A program made the translations under genes and the position numbers. The notes under the pieces were generated by a model. It saw only the letters and a list, made by a program, of their open reading frames with translations, was not told the DNA's origin and ran no database searches. DNA of 64,000 nt from contig JADFSR010000015.1 in assembly GCA_022560615.1 (NCBI GenBank), forward strand, positions 1 through 64,000, in the 5' to 3' direction. Below, one piece after another: positions 16,638 through 24,424 of this stretch (within the stretch, counting starts at the first letter, position 1; each line of letters starts with the position of its first letter). Origin of the DNA: Gemmatimonadota bacterium (lineage in GTDB: Bacteria; Gemmatimonadota; Gemmatimonadetes; Longimicrobiales; Gaopeijiaceae).

Positions 16638-18381
16638 CCTCCCACCATTCGTACCGTTCTTTGTCGGCGCGGTGGCCATCGGCTTCACGAAAGGACTGCC
16701 CCGCAAGGTCCTCCTGCTCGCGATCCCGCTCCTTGGCGGGTTGAACCTCTGGTTCGGCGTCGAGCCGGGTGTGCACCTGCAGTTCCAGTTCCTGGGCGAG
16801 TACACGCTGACGCCCTTCCGGGCGGACAAGCTGAGCCTGCTCTTCGGATACCTCTTCCACCTCGCCGCCTTCCTCGGATTCCTGTACGCGCTGCACCTGG
16901 GCGACGGCGACGTCGAGGGCGCCGTCGCCGAGGAGGATCAGACCGGTGGAGACAGGGCCGGCCTGCAGCACGTTTCCGCGATGCTGTACGCGGGCAGCGC
17001 GCTCGGCGCGGTCTTCGCCGGTGACTTCATCACGCTGTTCGTCTTTTGGGAGCTGCTTGCGCTGACGTCGGTTTTCCTCATCTGGGCGCGGGACTCCGAG
17101 CGATCGTACGCGACCGGGTTCCGGTATCTGATCATCCACGTAGTCTCCGGCGTGCTTTTGCTCTCGGGAGCGCTCATGCTCGCGCAGCGCACCGGCTCGA
17201 TCGAGTTCGGGCACGTCGGGCTCGCGGATTCTGGACTGGCCGGGTGGGTCCTGCTGATCGCGTTCGGCATCAAGGCAGGCTTCCCGCTGGCGCACAACTG
17301 GATTACCGAGTCGTACCCCGAGAGCACGCCGACCGGCGCGGTCTTCCTGAGCGCGTTCACCACGAAGGTCGCGGTCTACGCCCTCGCGCGGAGCTTCGTG
17401 GGCGAGGACGTGCTGATCTACATCGGCACCGCGATGACGTTCTTCCCGATCTTCTATGCGGTGCTCGAGAACGACCTGCGCCGTGTGCTCGGTTACTCGA
17501 TGATCAACCAGATCGGCTTCATGGTCGCGGGCATCGGCATCGGGACGGCGCTGGCGGTGAATGGTGCGGTCGCGCACGCGTTCGCGGACGTGATCTTCAA
17601 GGGTCTGCTCTTCATGTCGATCGGCGCCGTCATGACGATGACCGGGCGGACGAAGGGCACCGATCTGGGCGGGCTCTACAAGACGATGCCGTTCACGGCG
17701 ACGCTGTGCATCGTGGGCGCTATGGCGATCTCCGCGTTCCCGCTCTTCAGCGCCTTCGTGACGAAGTCGATGATCATGGTTGCCGCGATCGAGGAGCATC
17801 ACTACATCGTGTGGCTTTTCATGCTCTTCGCTTCGGCGGGCGTGCTCGAGCACGCGGGCATCAAGATTCCGTTCTTCTCGTTCTTCGCGCACGACTCTGG
17901 TATCCGTGCCAAGGAGCCGCCGAAGAACATGCTGGTCGCGATGTCGATCGGGGCCGTGCTGTGCGTGCTGATCGGCATGTTCCCGAGCCAGCTCTACGCG
18001 CTGCTCCCCATGGAGATGGAGTACCACCCGTACGACACGACGCATGTCCTGGTCCAGCTCCAGCTTCTGTGCTTCGGTGCCCTCGGCTTCATCACGCTGA
18101 TGAAGACCCGCGTTTATCCCGACGAGAAGCGCGCGGTACACATCGACGCCGAGATCCTGTACCGGAAGCTGGGCCCCTGGCTGGTCCGCACGGTGGGAGG
18201 CGTCGTCGCGCGCATCGACGCGTACGTGCGAGCGTCGGTGCTCGAGCTCGTTACGTCCGTCCTGCACGTGGCAGCTAAAGCTCACGGTCCCGTCGGACCG
18301 CTCGCGCGTAGCTGGCCGACTGGCAGCATGGTGCTGTGGGTGGCCATACTGCTCGTCGCGTACCTGCTCTTCTACCTCTGA
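16627..18381 (+). CDS. NuoL/M/N-like antiporter subunit, copy 3
   Basis: A 584-residue protein, the third large proton-channel subunit. Motifs are DFITLFVFWELLALTSVFLIWARDS, FGIKAGFPLAHNWITESYPESTPTGAVFLSAFTTKVAVYALAR and ENDLRRVLGYSMINQIGFMVAGIGIG, then AHAFADVIFKGLLFMSIGAVM. The C-terminus carries extra helices and an amphipathic stretch (DAEILYRKLGPWLVRTVGGVVARIDAY) also seen in NuoL-type subunits. With MbhD/E separate, this gene may supply the function of the MrpA N-terminal part. Confidence 0.9.
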   Translation: MLSSLPPFVPFFVGAVAIGFTKGLPRKVLLLAIPLLGGLNLWFGVEPGVHLQFQFLGEYTLTPFRADKLSLLFGYLFHLAAFLGFLYALHLGDGDVEGAVAEEDQTGGDRAGLQHVSAMLYAGSALGAVFAGDFITLFVFWELLALTSVFLIWARDSERSYATGFRYLIIHVVSGVLLLSGALMLAQRTGSIEFGHVGLADSGLAGWVLLIAFGIKAGFPLAHNWITESYPESTPTGAVFLSAFTTKVAVYALARSFVGEDVLIYIGTAMTFFPIFYAVLENDLRRVLGYSMINQIGFMVAGIGIGTALAVNGAVAHAFADVIFKGLLFMSIGAVMTMTGRTKGTDLGGLYKTMPFTATLCIVGAMAISAFPLFSAFVTKSMIMVAAIEEHHYIVWLFMLFASAGVLEHAGIKIPFFSFFAHDSGIRAKEPPKNMLVAMSIGAVLCVLIGMFPSQLYALLPMEMEYHPYDTTHVLVQLQLLCFGALGFITLMKTRVYPDEKRAVHIDAEILYRKLGPWLVRTVGGVVARIDAYVRASVLELVTSVLHVAAKAHGPVGPLARSWPTGSMVLWVAILLVAYLLFYL

Positions 18382-18383
18382 CC

Positions 18384-18890
18384 ATGCCTCCGAGCTGGGT
18401 AAACGTGCTCTCACGTGCGGAGTTGATCGCCCGCTACGGGCGACCCCGCGACAAGCCACTCGTGTTCACGAACGGGTGCTTCGAGCTGTTGCATCCGGGT
18501 CACGTGACCTATCTGGCCGCTGCGCGGGCGTTGGGGGGGCAACTCGTTGTCGCGGTGAATACCGACGACTCGGCGCGCCGACTAGGCAAGTCGGAGCGCC
18601 GCTTGGCCAAGAGTGACGACCGGCCGTTCGTAGGCGAGCGAGATCGCGCCGTCGTGGTCGCCGCGCTCGACTCGGTCGACGCCGTGTGCCTGTTCGACGA
18701 GGACACACCCCGCGAGCTCATCGCCGAGCTGCTCCCCGATGTGCTCGTGAAGGGCGGTGACTACGCGCTCGCAGCGGTGGTCGGTCGCGACGAGGTGGAA
18801 GCTGCGGGGGGGCGGGTGGAGCTCATCCCGTTGGTGGAAGGGTATTCGACCACCGCATTGCTCGACCGAATCCGAGGAGGCTCGTCGTGA
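18384..18890 (+). CDS. rfaE2: D-glycero-beta-D-manno-heptose 1-phosphate adenylyltransferase
   Basis: A 168-residue nucleotidyltransferase corresponding to the C-terminal half of Hld[25 protein letters not shown] contains the HxGH nucleotide-binding motif, and [39 protein letters not shown] and VLVKGGDYA are standard family blocks. It adenylates heptose-1-phosphate for LPS inner core. The kinase half is not in the window. It begins two bases after the antiporter operon and overlaps rph by 4 bp. Confidence 0.9.
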   Translation: MPPSWVNVLSRAELIARYGRPRDKPLVFTNGCFELLHPGHVTYLAAARALGGQLVVAVNTDDSARRLGKSERRLAKSDDRPFVGERDRAVVVAALDSVDAVCLFDEDTPRELIAELLPDVLVKGGDYALAAVVGRDEVEAAGGRVELIPLVEGYSTTALLDRIRGGSS

Positions 18891-19606
18891 GCAAGAGGAG
18901 CGGTGGTCGGCGGCCGGACCAGAACCGCCCGATCACCATCGAGACCGGTGTCTCACCGTATGCGGAGGGATCGTGCATCATCGCTACTGGCGCCACGCGC
19001 GTCCTCTGTACAGCCTCCGTCGTCGAGGGCGTGCCCCGGTGGCGCGAGGGCAGCGGTGCCGGATGGGTGACCGCCGAGTACGCGATGTTGCCCCGCGCAA
19101 CGCACACTCGGACTCGTCGTGAGCGGAGCGGCCCGAAGGGTCGCACACAGGAGATCCAGCGCCTGATCGGGCGCTCGTTGCGATCCGTGACGGACATGAA
19201 GGCGATCGGGCACCATACCGTCACCATCGACTGCGACGTGTTGCAGGCGGACGGCGGCACGCGAACCGCCTCGATCACCGGCGCCTGCGTTGCGCTCTCG
19301 TTGGCTGGGGATTGGATGTTGAGCGAAGGGCTCGTCGACCGGAACCCGCTCAGGGAGCGCGTGGCAGCGGTGAGCGTCGGCATCGTCGGCGGAGAAGTGT
19401 ATCTCGACCTCGACTATCCGGAGGACTCGGGCGCGCAGGTCGACATGAACGTGGTGGGCACCGAGAGCGGAGGACTGGTGGAGGTCCAGGGTACCGCCGA
19501 GGGCGACCCCTTCCTGCGCAGTGACCTCGACGCGCTGATGGACATCGCGCTGTCGGGCCTCGAGACGCTCTTCGCTGCCCAGGCCCGGGCGCTGCAAGGC
19601 GGCTGA
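18887..19606 (+). CDS. rph: Ribonuclease PH
   Basis: A 239-residue GTG-initiated phosphorolytic exoribonuclease that trims tRNA 3' ends. Full-length RNase PH features are [65 protein letters not shown] and [24 protein letters not shown]. It overlaps rfaE2 and ends one base before rdgB, a common bacterial rph-rdgB pairing. Confidence 0.96.
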   Translation: MSKRSGGRRPDQNRPITIETGVSPYAEGSCIIATGATRVLCTASVVEGVPRWREGSGAGWVTAEYAMLPRATHTRTRRERSGPKGRTQEIQRLIGRSLRSVTDMKAIGHHTVTIDCDVLQADGGTRTASITGACVALSLAGDWMLSEGLVDRNPLRERVAAVSVGIVGGEVYLDLDYPEDSGAQVDMNVVGTESGGLVEVQGTAEGDPFLRSDLDALMDIALSGLETLFAAQARALQGG

Positions 19607-20233
19607 GTGGACCTTCTCATCGCGACACGAAGCGTCGACAAGATGATAGAGATCCGGCGCATCCTGGGGGCTGTCCCCGGACTGCGCCTGATCGATCTGG
19701 ACAGCGCGGGCATCACCAAGGATCCAGCCGAAGAGGAGCTCGAACCGTACGAGACCTTCGAAGAAAACGCTCGCTCCAAGGCGGAGTACTTCCACGCCAA
19801 GTCGGGCATCCCGACGGTCGCGGACGACTCGGGTATCGCCGTCGACGCGTTGGGCGGTGCGCCGGGCGTGCGTTCCAAGCGCTTTGCGCCCGACCGCGGT
19901 CTGGACGGCCGGGAGCTCGACCAGGCCAACAACGACCATCTCATGGCGCAGCTAGGCGATCTCGATCTCGCCGCCCGAACGGGCCGGTACGTCTGTGCGG
20001 CGGTGCTCGTCGGGGCCGCCGAGGTTCCCGTCGTCGTACGCGGTGAGGCCGAAGGCCTCATTTTGGGCGAGCCGCGCGGGCGCGGAGGGTTCGGCTATGA
20101 CCCCTACTTCTTCGATCCCAAGATCGGAAAGACGTTCGCAGAGCTCGATGTCGTGCAGAAGAATGAGCGTAGTCATCGCGGGAGAGCCTTCCGGGCGTTG
20201 GCTGACGAGTTGATCGCGAGAGGGATCCGGTGA
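19607..20233 (+). CDS. rdgB: XTP/dITP (non-canonical purine NTP) pyrophosphatase
   Basis: A 208-residue GTG-initiated HAM1-family enzyme that hydrolyses dITP, XTP and ITP to monophosphates. Conserved blocks are ETFEENARSKAEYF, VADDSGIAVDALGGAPGVRSKRFAP, GRGGFGYDPYFFDP and KNERSHRGRAFRAL. Directly adjoining rph and overlapping the DUF971 gene by 4 bp, it is part of one operon. Confidence 0.95.
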   Translation: MDLLIATRSVDKMIEIRRILGAVPGLRLIDLDSAGITKDPAEEELEPYETFEENARSKAEYFHAKSGIPTVADDSGIAVDALGGAPGVRSKRFAPDRGLDGRELDQANNDHLMAQLGDLDLAARTGRYVCAAVLVGAAEVPVVVRGEAEGLILGEPRGRGGFGYDPYFFDPKIGKTFAELDVVQKNERSHRGRAFRALADELIARGIR

Positions 20234-20589
20234 GCCCGGCGGACGAGATCGTACCGCTCGAGATCGGCCCGACCGAAGACGAAGCTCGACTGCGTATCGT
20301 CTGGAAGGACGGAGTGGCCTCGGAGTACGTGCCTCGGCAGCTACGGTTGCTCTGCCCGTGCGCCGGCTGCGTCGACGAGATGACCGGGCTGCGGACGCTG
20401 TCGGCCGAGCAGGTGGACGACTCCGTGTACCCGACGGCGATCCACTACGTAGGACAGTACGCGTTGCAGTTCATGTGGAGCGATGGGCACTCGGCCGGGA
20501 TCTATACGTTCGAGTACCTGCGCGAGATGTCGGAAGGGGAAGGGGAGGGAGCGGGAGAGGGAGAGGGAGAGGAAGAGGGAGAGGGTTGA
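20230..20589 (+). CDS. DUF971 protein with acidic Gly-Glu tail
   Basis: The first 100 residues are a complete DUF971 domain: LRIVWKDGVASEYVPRQLRLLCPCAGCVDEMTG, then YPTAIHYVGQYALQFMWSDGHSAGIYTFEYLRE. DUF971 proteins are linked to Fe-S or Moco-related processes, but the exact role is unknown. The C-terminus is a repetitive acidic tail (EGEGEGAGEGEGEEEGEG) encoded by a purine-only GGGAGA-type repeat that runs to the stop codon. The tail length probably varies by slippage. Confidence 0.85.
   Translation: MSPADEIVPLEIGPTEDEARLRIVWKDGVASEYVPRQLRLLCPCAGCVDEMTGLRTLSAEQVDDSVYPTAIHYVGQYALQFMWSDGHSAGIYTFEYLREMSEGEGEGAGEGEGEEEGEG
20535..20587 (+). repeat. Purine GGGAGA-type microsatellite in the DUF971 3' end
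   Basis: An imperfect tandem array of GGGAGA/GGGGAA units, purines only on the plus strand, encodes the Gly-Glu tail of the DUF971 protein. Such mirror-symmetric purine tracts are slippage-prone. Confidence 0.75.
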
Positions 20590-20591
20590 GA

Positions 20592-20623
20592 GCAGGCCTT
20601 GTGTGACGAGCTACCTGGCCTGC
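20592..20623. terminator. Possible bidirectional hairpin between convergent genes
   Basis: GCAGGCC (20592-20598) and GGCCTGC (20617-20623) form a perfect 7-bp stem over an 18-base loop in the 43-bp spacer between the convergent DUF971 and pilin genes. There is no T-run on either side, so terminator function is only suggested by position. Confidence 0.35.
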
Positions 20624-20632
20624 GTACGCGAA

Positions 20633-21028
20633 TTACCGCGTGCAGGCTACCGCACCCGCACTGGTCGAGGTGGTCGAGCCAACGGTCGGGGTGCTCGCAT
20701 TACCGTAGAAGACGACGCAACCTTCGCCGGTACCCATCCCGGCATGGCTGACGCTCGCCGACCAGCCGGAACTCGTGGCGGCCGAGCCCATGGTGATGCC
20801 AACGGAAAGGCTGTAGCCGAGGTCCGCAGTGACGGTTGTGTACGAGTACGTATCCTGCCAGTAGAGCTCCTGCTGGCCAGCCAGATTCTTGAGATCGGCC
20901 TTCATCGTGGCGTAGTATGCCTTCTCCCGAACGGAGGAGAACTTCGGAATGGCGATGGACGCCAGGATTCCGATGATCACGACCACGATCAGGAGCTCAA
21001 TGAGGGTAAAGCCGTTGTTTTGCCGCAT
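20633..21028 (-). CDS. Type IV pilin-like major subunit
   Basis: A 131-residue class III-signal pilin. The short leader MRQNNG is followed by the prepilin peptidase site and N-methylation segment FTLIELLIVVVIIGILASIA, with Phe+1 and Glu+5. The C-terminal domain is Ser/Gly/Thr rich (SGWSASVSHAGMGTGEGC ... GAVAC) with two Cys that could form the D-loop disulfide. ATG 21028 gives the canonical leader, and the in-frame start at 21061 would add 11 residues. No pilus assembly genes adjoin it. Confidence 0.9.
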   Translation of the reverse strand: MRQNNGFTLIELLIVVVIIGILASIAIPKFSSVREKAYYATMKADLKNLAGQQELYWQDTYSYTTVTADLGYSLSVGITMGSAATSSGWSASVSHAGMGTGEGCVVFYGNASTPTVGSTTSTSAGAVACTR

Positions 21029-21070
21029 AGTGCCAGAGTGGGAGGGTGAGACCGGCTTCATCTAGGCCCC

Positions 21071-21102
21071 TATAAATGCAATAGGTGACACGCATTTGTC
21101 AA
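21071..21102 (-). promoter_or_regulatory. Candidate promoter of the pilin gene
   Basis: On the minus strand TTGACA (21102-21097) is a perfect -35 hexamer, followed after 20 bases by TTTATA (21076-21071). The AT-rich patch contrasts with the surrounding sequence, but the spacing is longer than the usual 17, so this is tentative. Confidence 0.35.
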
Positions 21103-21135
21103 TGCAACGATCCGATTCTTGCGCGCCCGCGTGTC

Positions 21136-21528
21136 ATGCCGCTCACAGCGGCACCTCCTATCAATATGCTACTCGACGCAACGAACACACGACGCTGGCC
21201 ATGGGGGTCTAAACCGACCCGCCACGGGATCGTAGCGAACACGTGGTCGGAGTTCGAGGAAGGTGAGTGGCGATCGGTCTACTCGATGGAGGACCTGAAT
21301 CGATCGAACCTGGACCGTCGAGGTCTTCCAGATTGGATCATGGACGCTGATCCGGATTCGAGGGTGGTGTCGATCTCCAGGAAGGATCGGGCCGCGATTG
21401 GGCTCGCCGCGAAGGCTGCTGGGGATGTGTATTGGCTGGTCGACGGCGGGGGTGGCTGGCCTGCTCGCGGTTCGGTGATCCGCGCTGCATCTTGGGCGCA
21501 TGAGTACCCGAAGCCATCACCCGCCTGA
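21136..21528 (+). CDS. Hypothetical protein, possibly not a real gene
   Basis: An open frame (GTG at 21085, ATG at 21136 or 21166) encodes a soluble 120-147-residue sequence (VANTWSEFEEGEWRSVYSMEDLNRSNL, DWIMDADPDSRVVSI). I do not recognise it. No opposing gene explains it as a shadow, and codon choice is plausible for the genome. Its last 14 codons overlap the kinase-leader remnant, so its 3' end may be an artefact of a deletion junction. No clear ribosome-binding site was found. Confidence 0.35.
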   Translation: MPLTAAPPINMLLDATNTRRWPWGSKPTRHGIVANTWSEFEEGEWRSVYSMEDLNRSNLDRRGLPDWIMDADPDSRVVSISRKDRAAIGLAAKAAGDVYWLVDGGGGWPARGSVIRAASWAHEYPKPSPA

Positions 21529-21547
21529 ACGCAACCCTAGAGGGGGG
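21487..21547 (+). pseudogene. Ser/Thr-kinase 5'-end remnant A
   Basis: The sequence GCATCTTGGGCGCATG (21487-21502), then GAAGCCATCACCCGCCTGAA and AACCCTAGAGGGG, matches the minus-strand copy near 37.8 kb nearly base for base over the codons for EAVTRLNAALEG. The frame is shifted after the ATG and homology ends at 21540-21547, twelve bases before the PQQ gene. It is a relic of the start of a kinase gene. Confidence 0.7.
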
Positions 21548-21558
21548 AATGAGGAATA

Positions 21559-23736
21559 ATGAAGACCATGATAGCTGAGCCTCGATCCCTCCCAACGCTG
21601 ACTCTCGCGCACTGTTTCGGCGTCGCCTTCGCAGTCCTGATGGCGACGGCAGCGTCCACTTTCGCTCAGGGCCTGCCAGGGACCGAGAACGGCGAGTGGC
21701 GCTATCTGGGCGGCGACGCAGGGCACACGCGCTCCTCGCCGCTGGACCAAATCAACGCCGGCAACTTCGCGGACCTCCAGCAGGCGTGGATATGGAGGGG
21801 CGACAACTTCGGTCCGAACGTCGACTACTTCTCCCGGTCCACGCCGATCTACGTCGACGGAATGCTCTACACGGTGGCCACTCCGCGCCGGCAGGTGGTG
21901 GCGATCGACCCGGCCACGGGCGAGACGCTTTGGACCTTCCGCGAGCCCGAGACCGTCAGGCATTTGCGCTCGCCTAGACAAGCGTACGGGAAAGGCGTCG
22001 CTTACGGCGAGGTGAACGGTCGCGGAGTGATCTACGTCACAACCCCTGCGTTCTTCCTCTGGGCGCTCGACGCCAAGACTGGCCGGCCTCTGGAGAGCTG
22101 GGGCGCGCCGGTGCCGCTGGAAGGCTTCTCCCGAACGGGCGTCGTCGATCTGATTCCGGACCTCGTGGGGGACTGGGGGCGGTGGCAGGACCACCTGACC
22201 GAGGGCGGGACCTACGATCCCGACTTCGGGATCCCGAGGGAGCTCGGTATGGTCACCAGCTCGGCACCGCCGATCGTGGTGAACGGGGTGGTCGTGGTGC
22301 TCGTGGGCCACCAGCCCAGCTACGGCCAGACCCGGATCGAGAACGTTCCGGGCGACATCATGGGGTTCGACGCGGAAACCGGAGAGTTCCTCTGGAAGTT
22401 CCACGTGATCCCCCGACCTGGAGAGTTCGGCCACGAGACGTGGCAGAACGACGCCTGGCAGTGGTCGGGGGACATGTCGTCGTGGGCCCCCGCGTCCGCC
22501 GACCCGGCGCTGGGGCTCGTGTACATCGTGACGAACGCCTCGACGGTCCAGTCGTACACGGGCCATCGGCCGGGCGACAACCTCTTCGGCGGCAGCGTTC
22601 TCGCGCTGGACGTCCGGACGGGCGAGCGGAGGTGGCACTTCCAGATCCACCGGAGCGACCAGTGGAACTACGACCTTCCGACCCCGCCGATGCTGATGGA
22701 TCTGACGGTGGATGGGGAGCGAATCCCCGCGCTGATCCAGAACACGAAGCAAGGCCTCATTTTCGCGTTCAACCGAGAGACCGGCGAGCCGATCTGGCCC
22801 ATCGAGGATCGGCCTGTCATCCAGACGGAGGTCCCCGGCAACTACACGTCGCCCACGCAGCCCTACCCGACCTGGCCGGAGCCTGTGGACCCCATCGTGT
22901 TGAACGGGCTGACGGAGGAGTTCGTCATCGATTACACGCCGGAACTGAAGCGGCAGGCCCTCGACATCCTCAGCCGCTTCCGGATCGGGGGCCTCTACGT
23001 GCCGCCGCTTCCCTTCGACCACATGAACGACGTCTTCAACAATGTCGGCTGCCAAGGAGGGGGGAACGTCATCCCGCATCCGCCGGTCGCTGATCCCAGC
23101 ACGGGGATGATGTATGCGTCGCACAGACGGACGTGCAGCGCTCCCGGGTTCATGCGGCCCACGGACGGCGTGGACGTGGATGAGCCGGAGTATGCCGTGC
23201 CAGGCGCTGACGGTGCTACGCCCAACAGCACGCCTACCACGGGCACCACTGTGTCAGAGTGGCTGCCCGGCGGCGGTGCCCCGGGCCTGCCGACGATCGA
23301 TGGCTTGCGACTTTGGAAGCCCATGAACAACCAGCTCTCCGCCTTCCAGATGAACACCGGCGAGCGGATCTGGTCGACGCCGGTCGGCGAGACTCCCGAG
23401 CGGATCAGGAACCACCCGCTCCTGGCGGGAGTGGACGTTCCCAATGCGGGCGGCGCCGGCTTTGGGTCGGTCCAGATGGTCACGGGCAGCCTGCTGGTTC
23501 AGACCCGGTCGCTCAGTGAGGGCATGGTACAGGTTCGCCCTGACGCCCCCTTGCAGCTCCACGCGCGTGACAAGATGACGGGCGAGATCCTCGCGAGCGT
23601 CGAGCTTCCGGCCCCCGGCCAGTACGGGATGATGACCTACATGCACCAAGGCAAGCAGTACATCGTGGTGCAGATCGGTAGTATCCGAACGGGCTTTCCG
23701 GGCTCGCTGGTGGCGTTCGCGCTGCCGCTGCCGTGA
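21559..23736 (+). CDS. PQQ-dependent quinoprotein dehydrogenase, copy 1
   Basis: A 725-residue exported eight-bladed quinoprotein propeller. A signal peptide ends TAASTFAQG. It then shows PQQ-repeat landmarks (GEWRYLGGDAGHTRSSPLDQIN, VVAIDPATGETLWTF, DIMGFDAETGEFLWKFHVIPRPGEFG) and the YTSPTQPYPTWPEP and TKQGLIFAFNRETGEPIWPIE blocks shared with the other three quinoproteins here. No CxxCH haem site is visible, so electrons must go to a separate cytochrome or quinone. The substrate is unknown. The start ATG follows GAGGAATA. It precedes a molybdenum hydroxylase pair. Confidence 0.85.
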   Translation: MKTMIAEPRSLPTLTLAHCFGVAFAVLMATAASTFAQGLPGTENGEWRYLGGDAGHTRSSPLDQINAGNFADLQQAWIWRGDNFGPNVDYFSRSTPIYVDGMLYTVATPRRQVVAIDPATGETLWTFREPETVRHLRSPRQAYGKGVAYGEVNGRGVIYVTTPAFFLWALDAKTGRPLESWGAPVPLEGFSRTGVVDLIPDLVGDWGRWQDHLTEGGTYDPDFGIPRELGMVTSSAPPIVVNGVVVVLVGHQPSYGQTRIENVPGDIMGFDAETGEFLWKFHVIPRPGEFGHETWQNDAWQWSGDMSSWAPASADPALGLVYIVTNASTVQSYTGHRPGDNLFGGSVLALDVRTGERRWHFQIHRSDQWNYDLPTPPMLMDLTVDGERIPALIQNTKQGLIFAFNRETGEPIWPIEDRPVIQTEVPGNYTSPTQPYPTWPEPVDPIVLNGLTEEFVIDYTPELKRQALDILSRFRIGGLYVPPLPFDHMNDVFNNVGCQGGGNVIPHPPVADPSTGMMYASHRRTCSAPGFMRPTDGVDVDEPEYAVPGADGATPNSTPTTGTTVSEWLPGGGAPGLPTIDGLRLWKPMNNQLSAFQMNTGERIWSTPVGETPERIRNHPLLAGVDVPNAGGAGFGSVQMVTGSLLVQTRSLSEGMVQVRPDAPLQLHARDKMTGEILASVELPAPGQYGMMTYMHQGKQYIVVQIGSIRTGFPGSLVAFALPLP

Positions 23737-23738
23737 TA

Positions 23739-23783
23739 GAGGGCCGCTACGCGATCGAGCACGAGCGTAAGCTCGCGCTTTAG
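23739..23783 (+). pseudogene. Ser/Thr-kinase remnant B (EGRYAIEHERKLAL, then stop)
   Basis: Directly after the PQQ stop, 15 codons read EGRYAIEHERKLAL and TAG. This is the EGRYxIE start of the kinase N-lobe fused to the KHERKVAL segment that normally lies about 25 codons later, as expected from an internal deletion. It is too short to be functional. Confidence 0.55.
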
Positions 23784-23882
23784 ATCCGAGTGGCGCGGAG
23801 GTTGGTCCCTACTGGGGGCTGCCGCAGCATACGGTACCGGGAGAGACTGCAAGGGGGGGCGCTCGCGGTTTGCTCATCTGCG

Positions 23883-23899
23883 CCGCATCTTGAGCGCAT
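23883..23899 (+). repeat. Kinase-leader motif, isolated copy
   Basis: CCGCATCTTGAGCGCAT is identical to the sequence that ends at the start codon of the minus-strand kinase remnant at 37.86 kb, and close to copies at 21.49, 27.35 and 32.21 kb. Here the ATG has become ATC and no kinase codons follow. It lies 28 bp upstream of the 2Fe-2S protein start. Confidence 0.6.
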
Positions 23900-23926
23900 C
23901 GAAATCTCGGCTGAGGAGCATGGACG

Positions 23927-24424
23927 ATGAGCACTGTCACACTGCACGTGAACGGCGAGGCACACACTGTGGACGTCGACCCGTCGACTCGGCTGCTCTA
24001 TGTCCTGCGAAATGATCTCGGCTTGCGAGGCCCGCGGTTCGGGTGCGGGCTGGGCCAGTGCGGAGCTTGCACGGTGATCATCGACGGGGTGGCGACCCGG
24101 TCGTGCGTCACGGTGACGTCCCGGGTCAGGGGCGAGATAACGACGCTCGAGGGACTCGCCAGGGACGGGACGCTAGATCCGGTGCAACAGGCCTGGATCG
24201 ACGAGCAGGTTCCGCAGTGCGGTTTCTGCCAGAACGGGCAGATCATGACCGCCAAGGCCCTGCTGGACCGGAATCCGAATCCGACGGATGCCGAGATTCG
24301 CGAGGGGATGGCCCGAGCCCTGTGCCGGTGCATGACGTACTACCGGGTCCAGGCAGCGATCAAGCGTGTCGTGCAGGGGGCGAGGGATGGCGGAGGCGCC
24401 GCCGCCGAGGAGGTGGTCGGATGA
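23927..24424 (+). CDS. 2Fe-2S small subunit of a molybdenum hydroxylase
   Basis: A 165-residue small subunit of the xanthine dehydrogenase / isoquinoline 1-oxidoreductase family. The plant-type cluster ligands are in FGCGLGQCGACTVIIDG and the second cluster in QCGFCQNGQIM and ALCRCMTYYRV, all eight cysteines present. It passes electrons from the Mo site to an external acceptor. It overlaps the large-subunit gene by 4 bp (ATGA). Confidence 0.93.
   Translation: MSTVTLHVNGEAHTVDVDPSTRLLYVLRNDLGLRGPRFGCGLGQCGACTVIIDGVATRSCVTVTSRVRGEITTLEGLARDGTLDPVQQAWIDEQVPQCGFCQNGQIMTAKALLDRNPNPTDAEIREGMARALCRCMTYYRVQAAIKRVVQGARDGGGAAAEEVVG

Noticed and set aside
16525-18459. 644-residue minus-strand ORF opposite the antiporter genes
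   Set aside because: It is Arg/Glu/His-rich with no domain and lies exactly antisense to NuoL-like subunit 3. It is a GC-driven shadow frame.
21517-23124. 535-residue minus-strand ORF opposite PQQ copy 1
   Set aside because: Its composition (Arg, Val, His, Pro) is that of antisense GC-rich coding DNA, while the plus strand has clear PQQ motifs.
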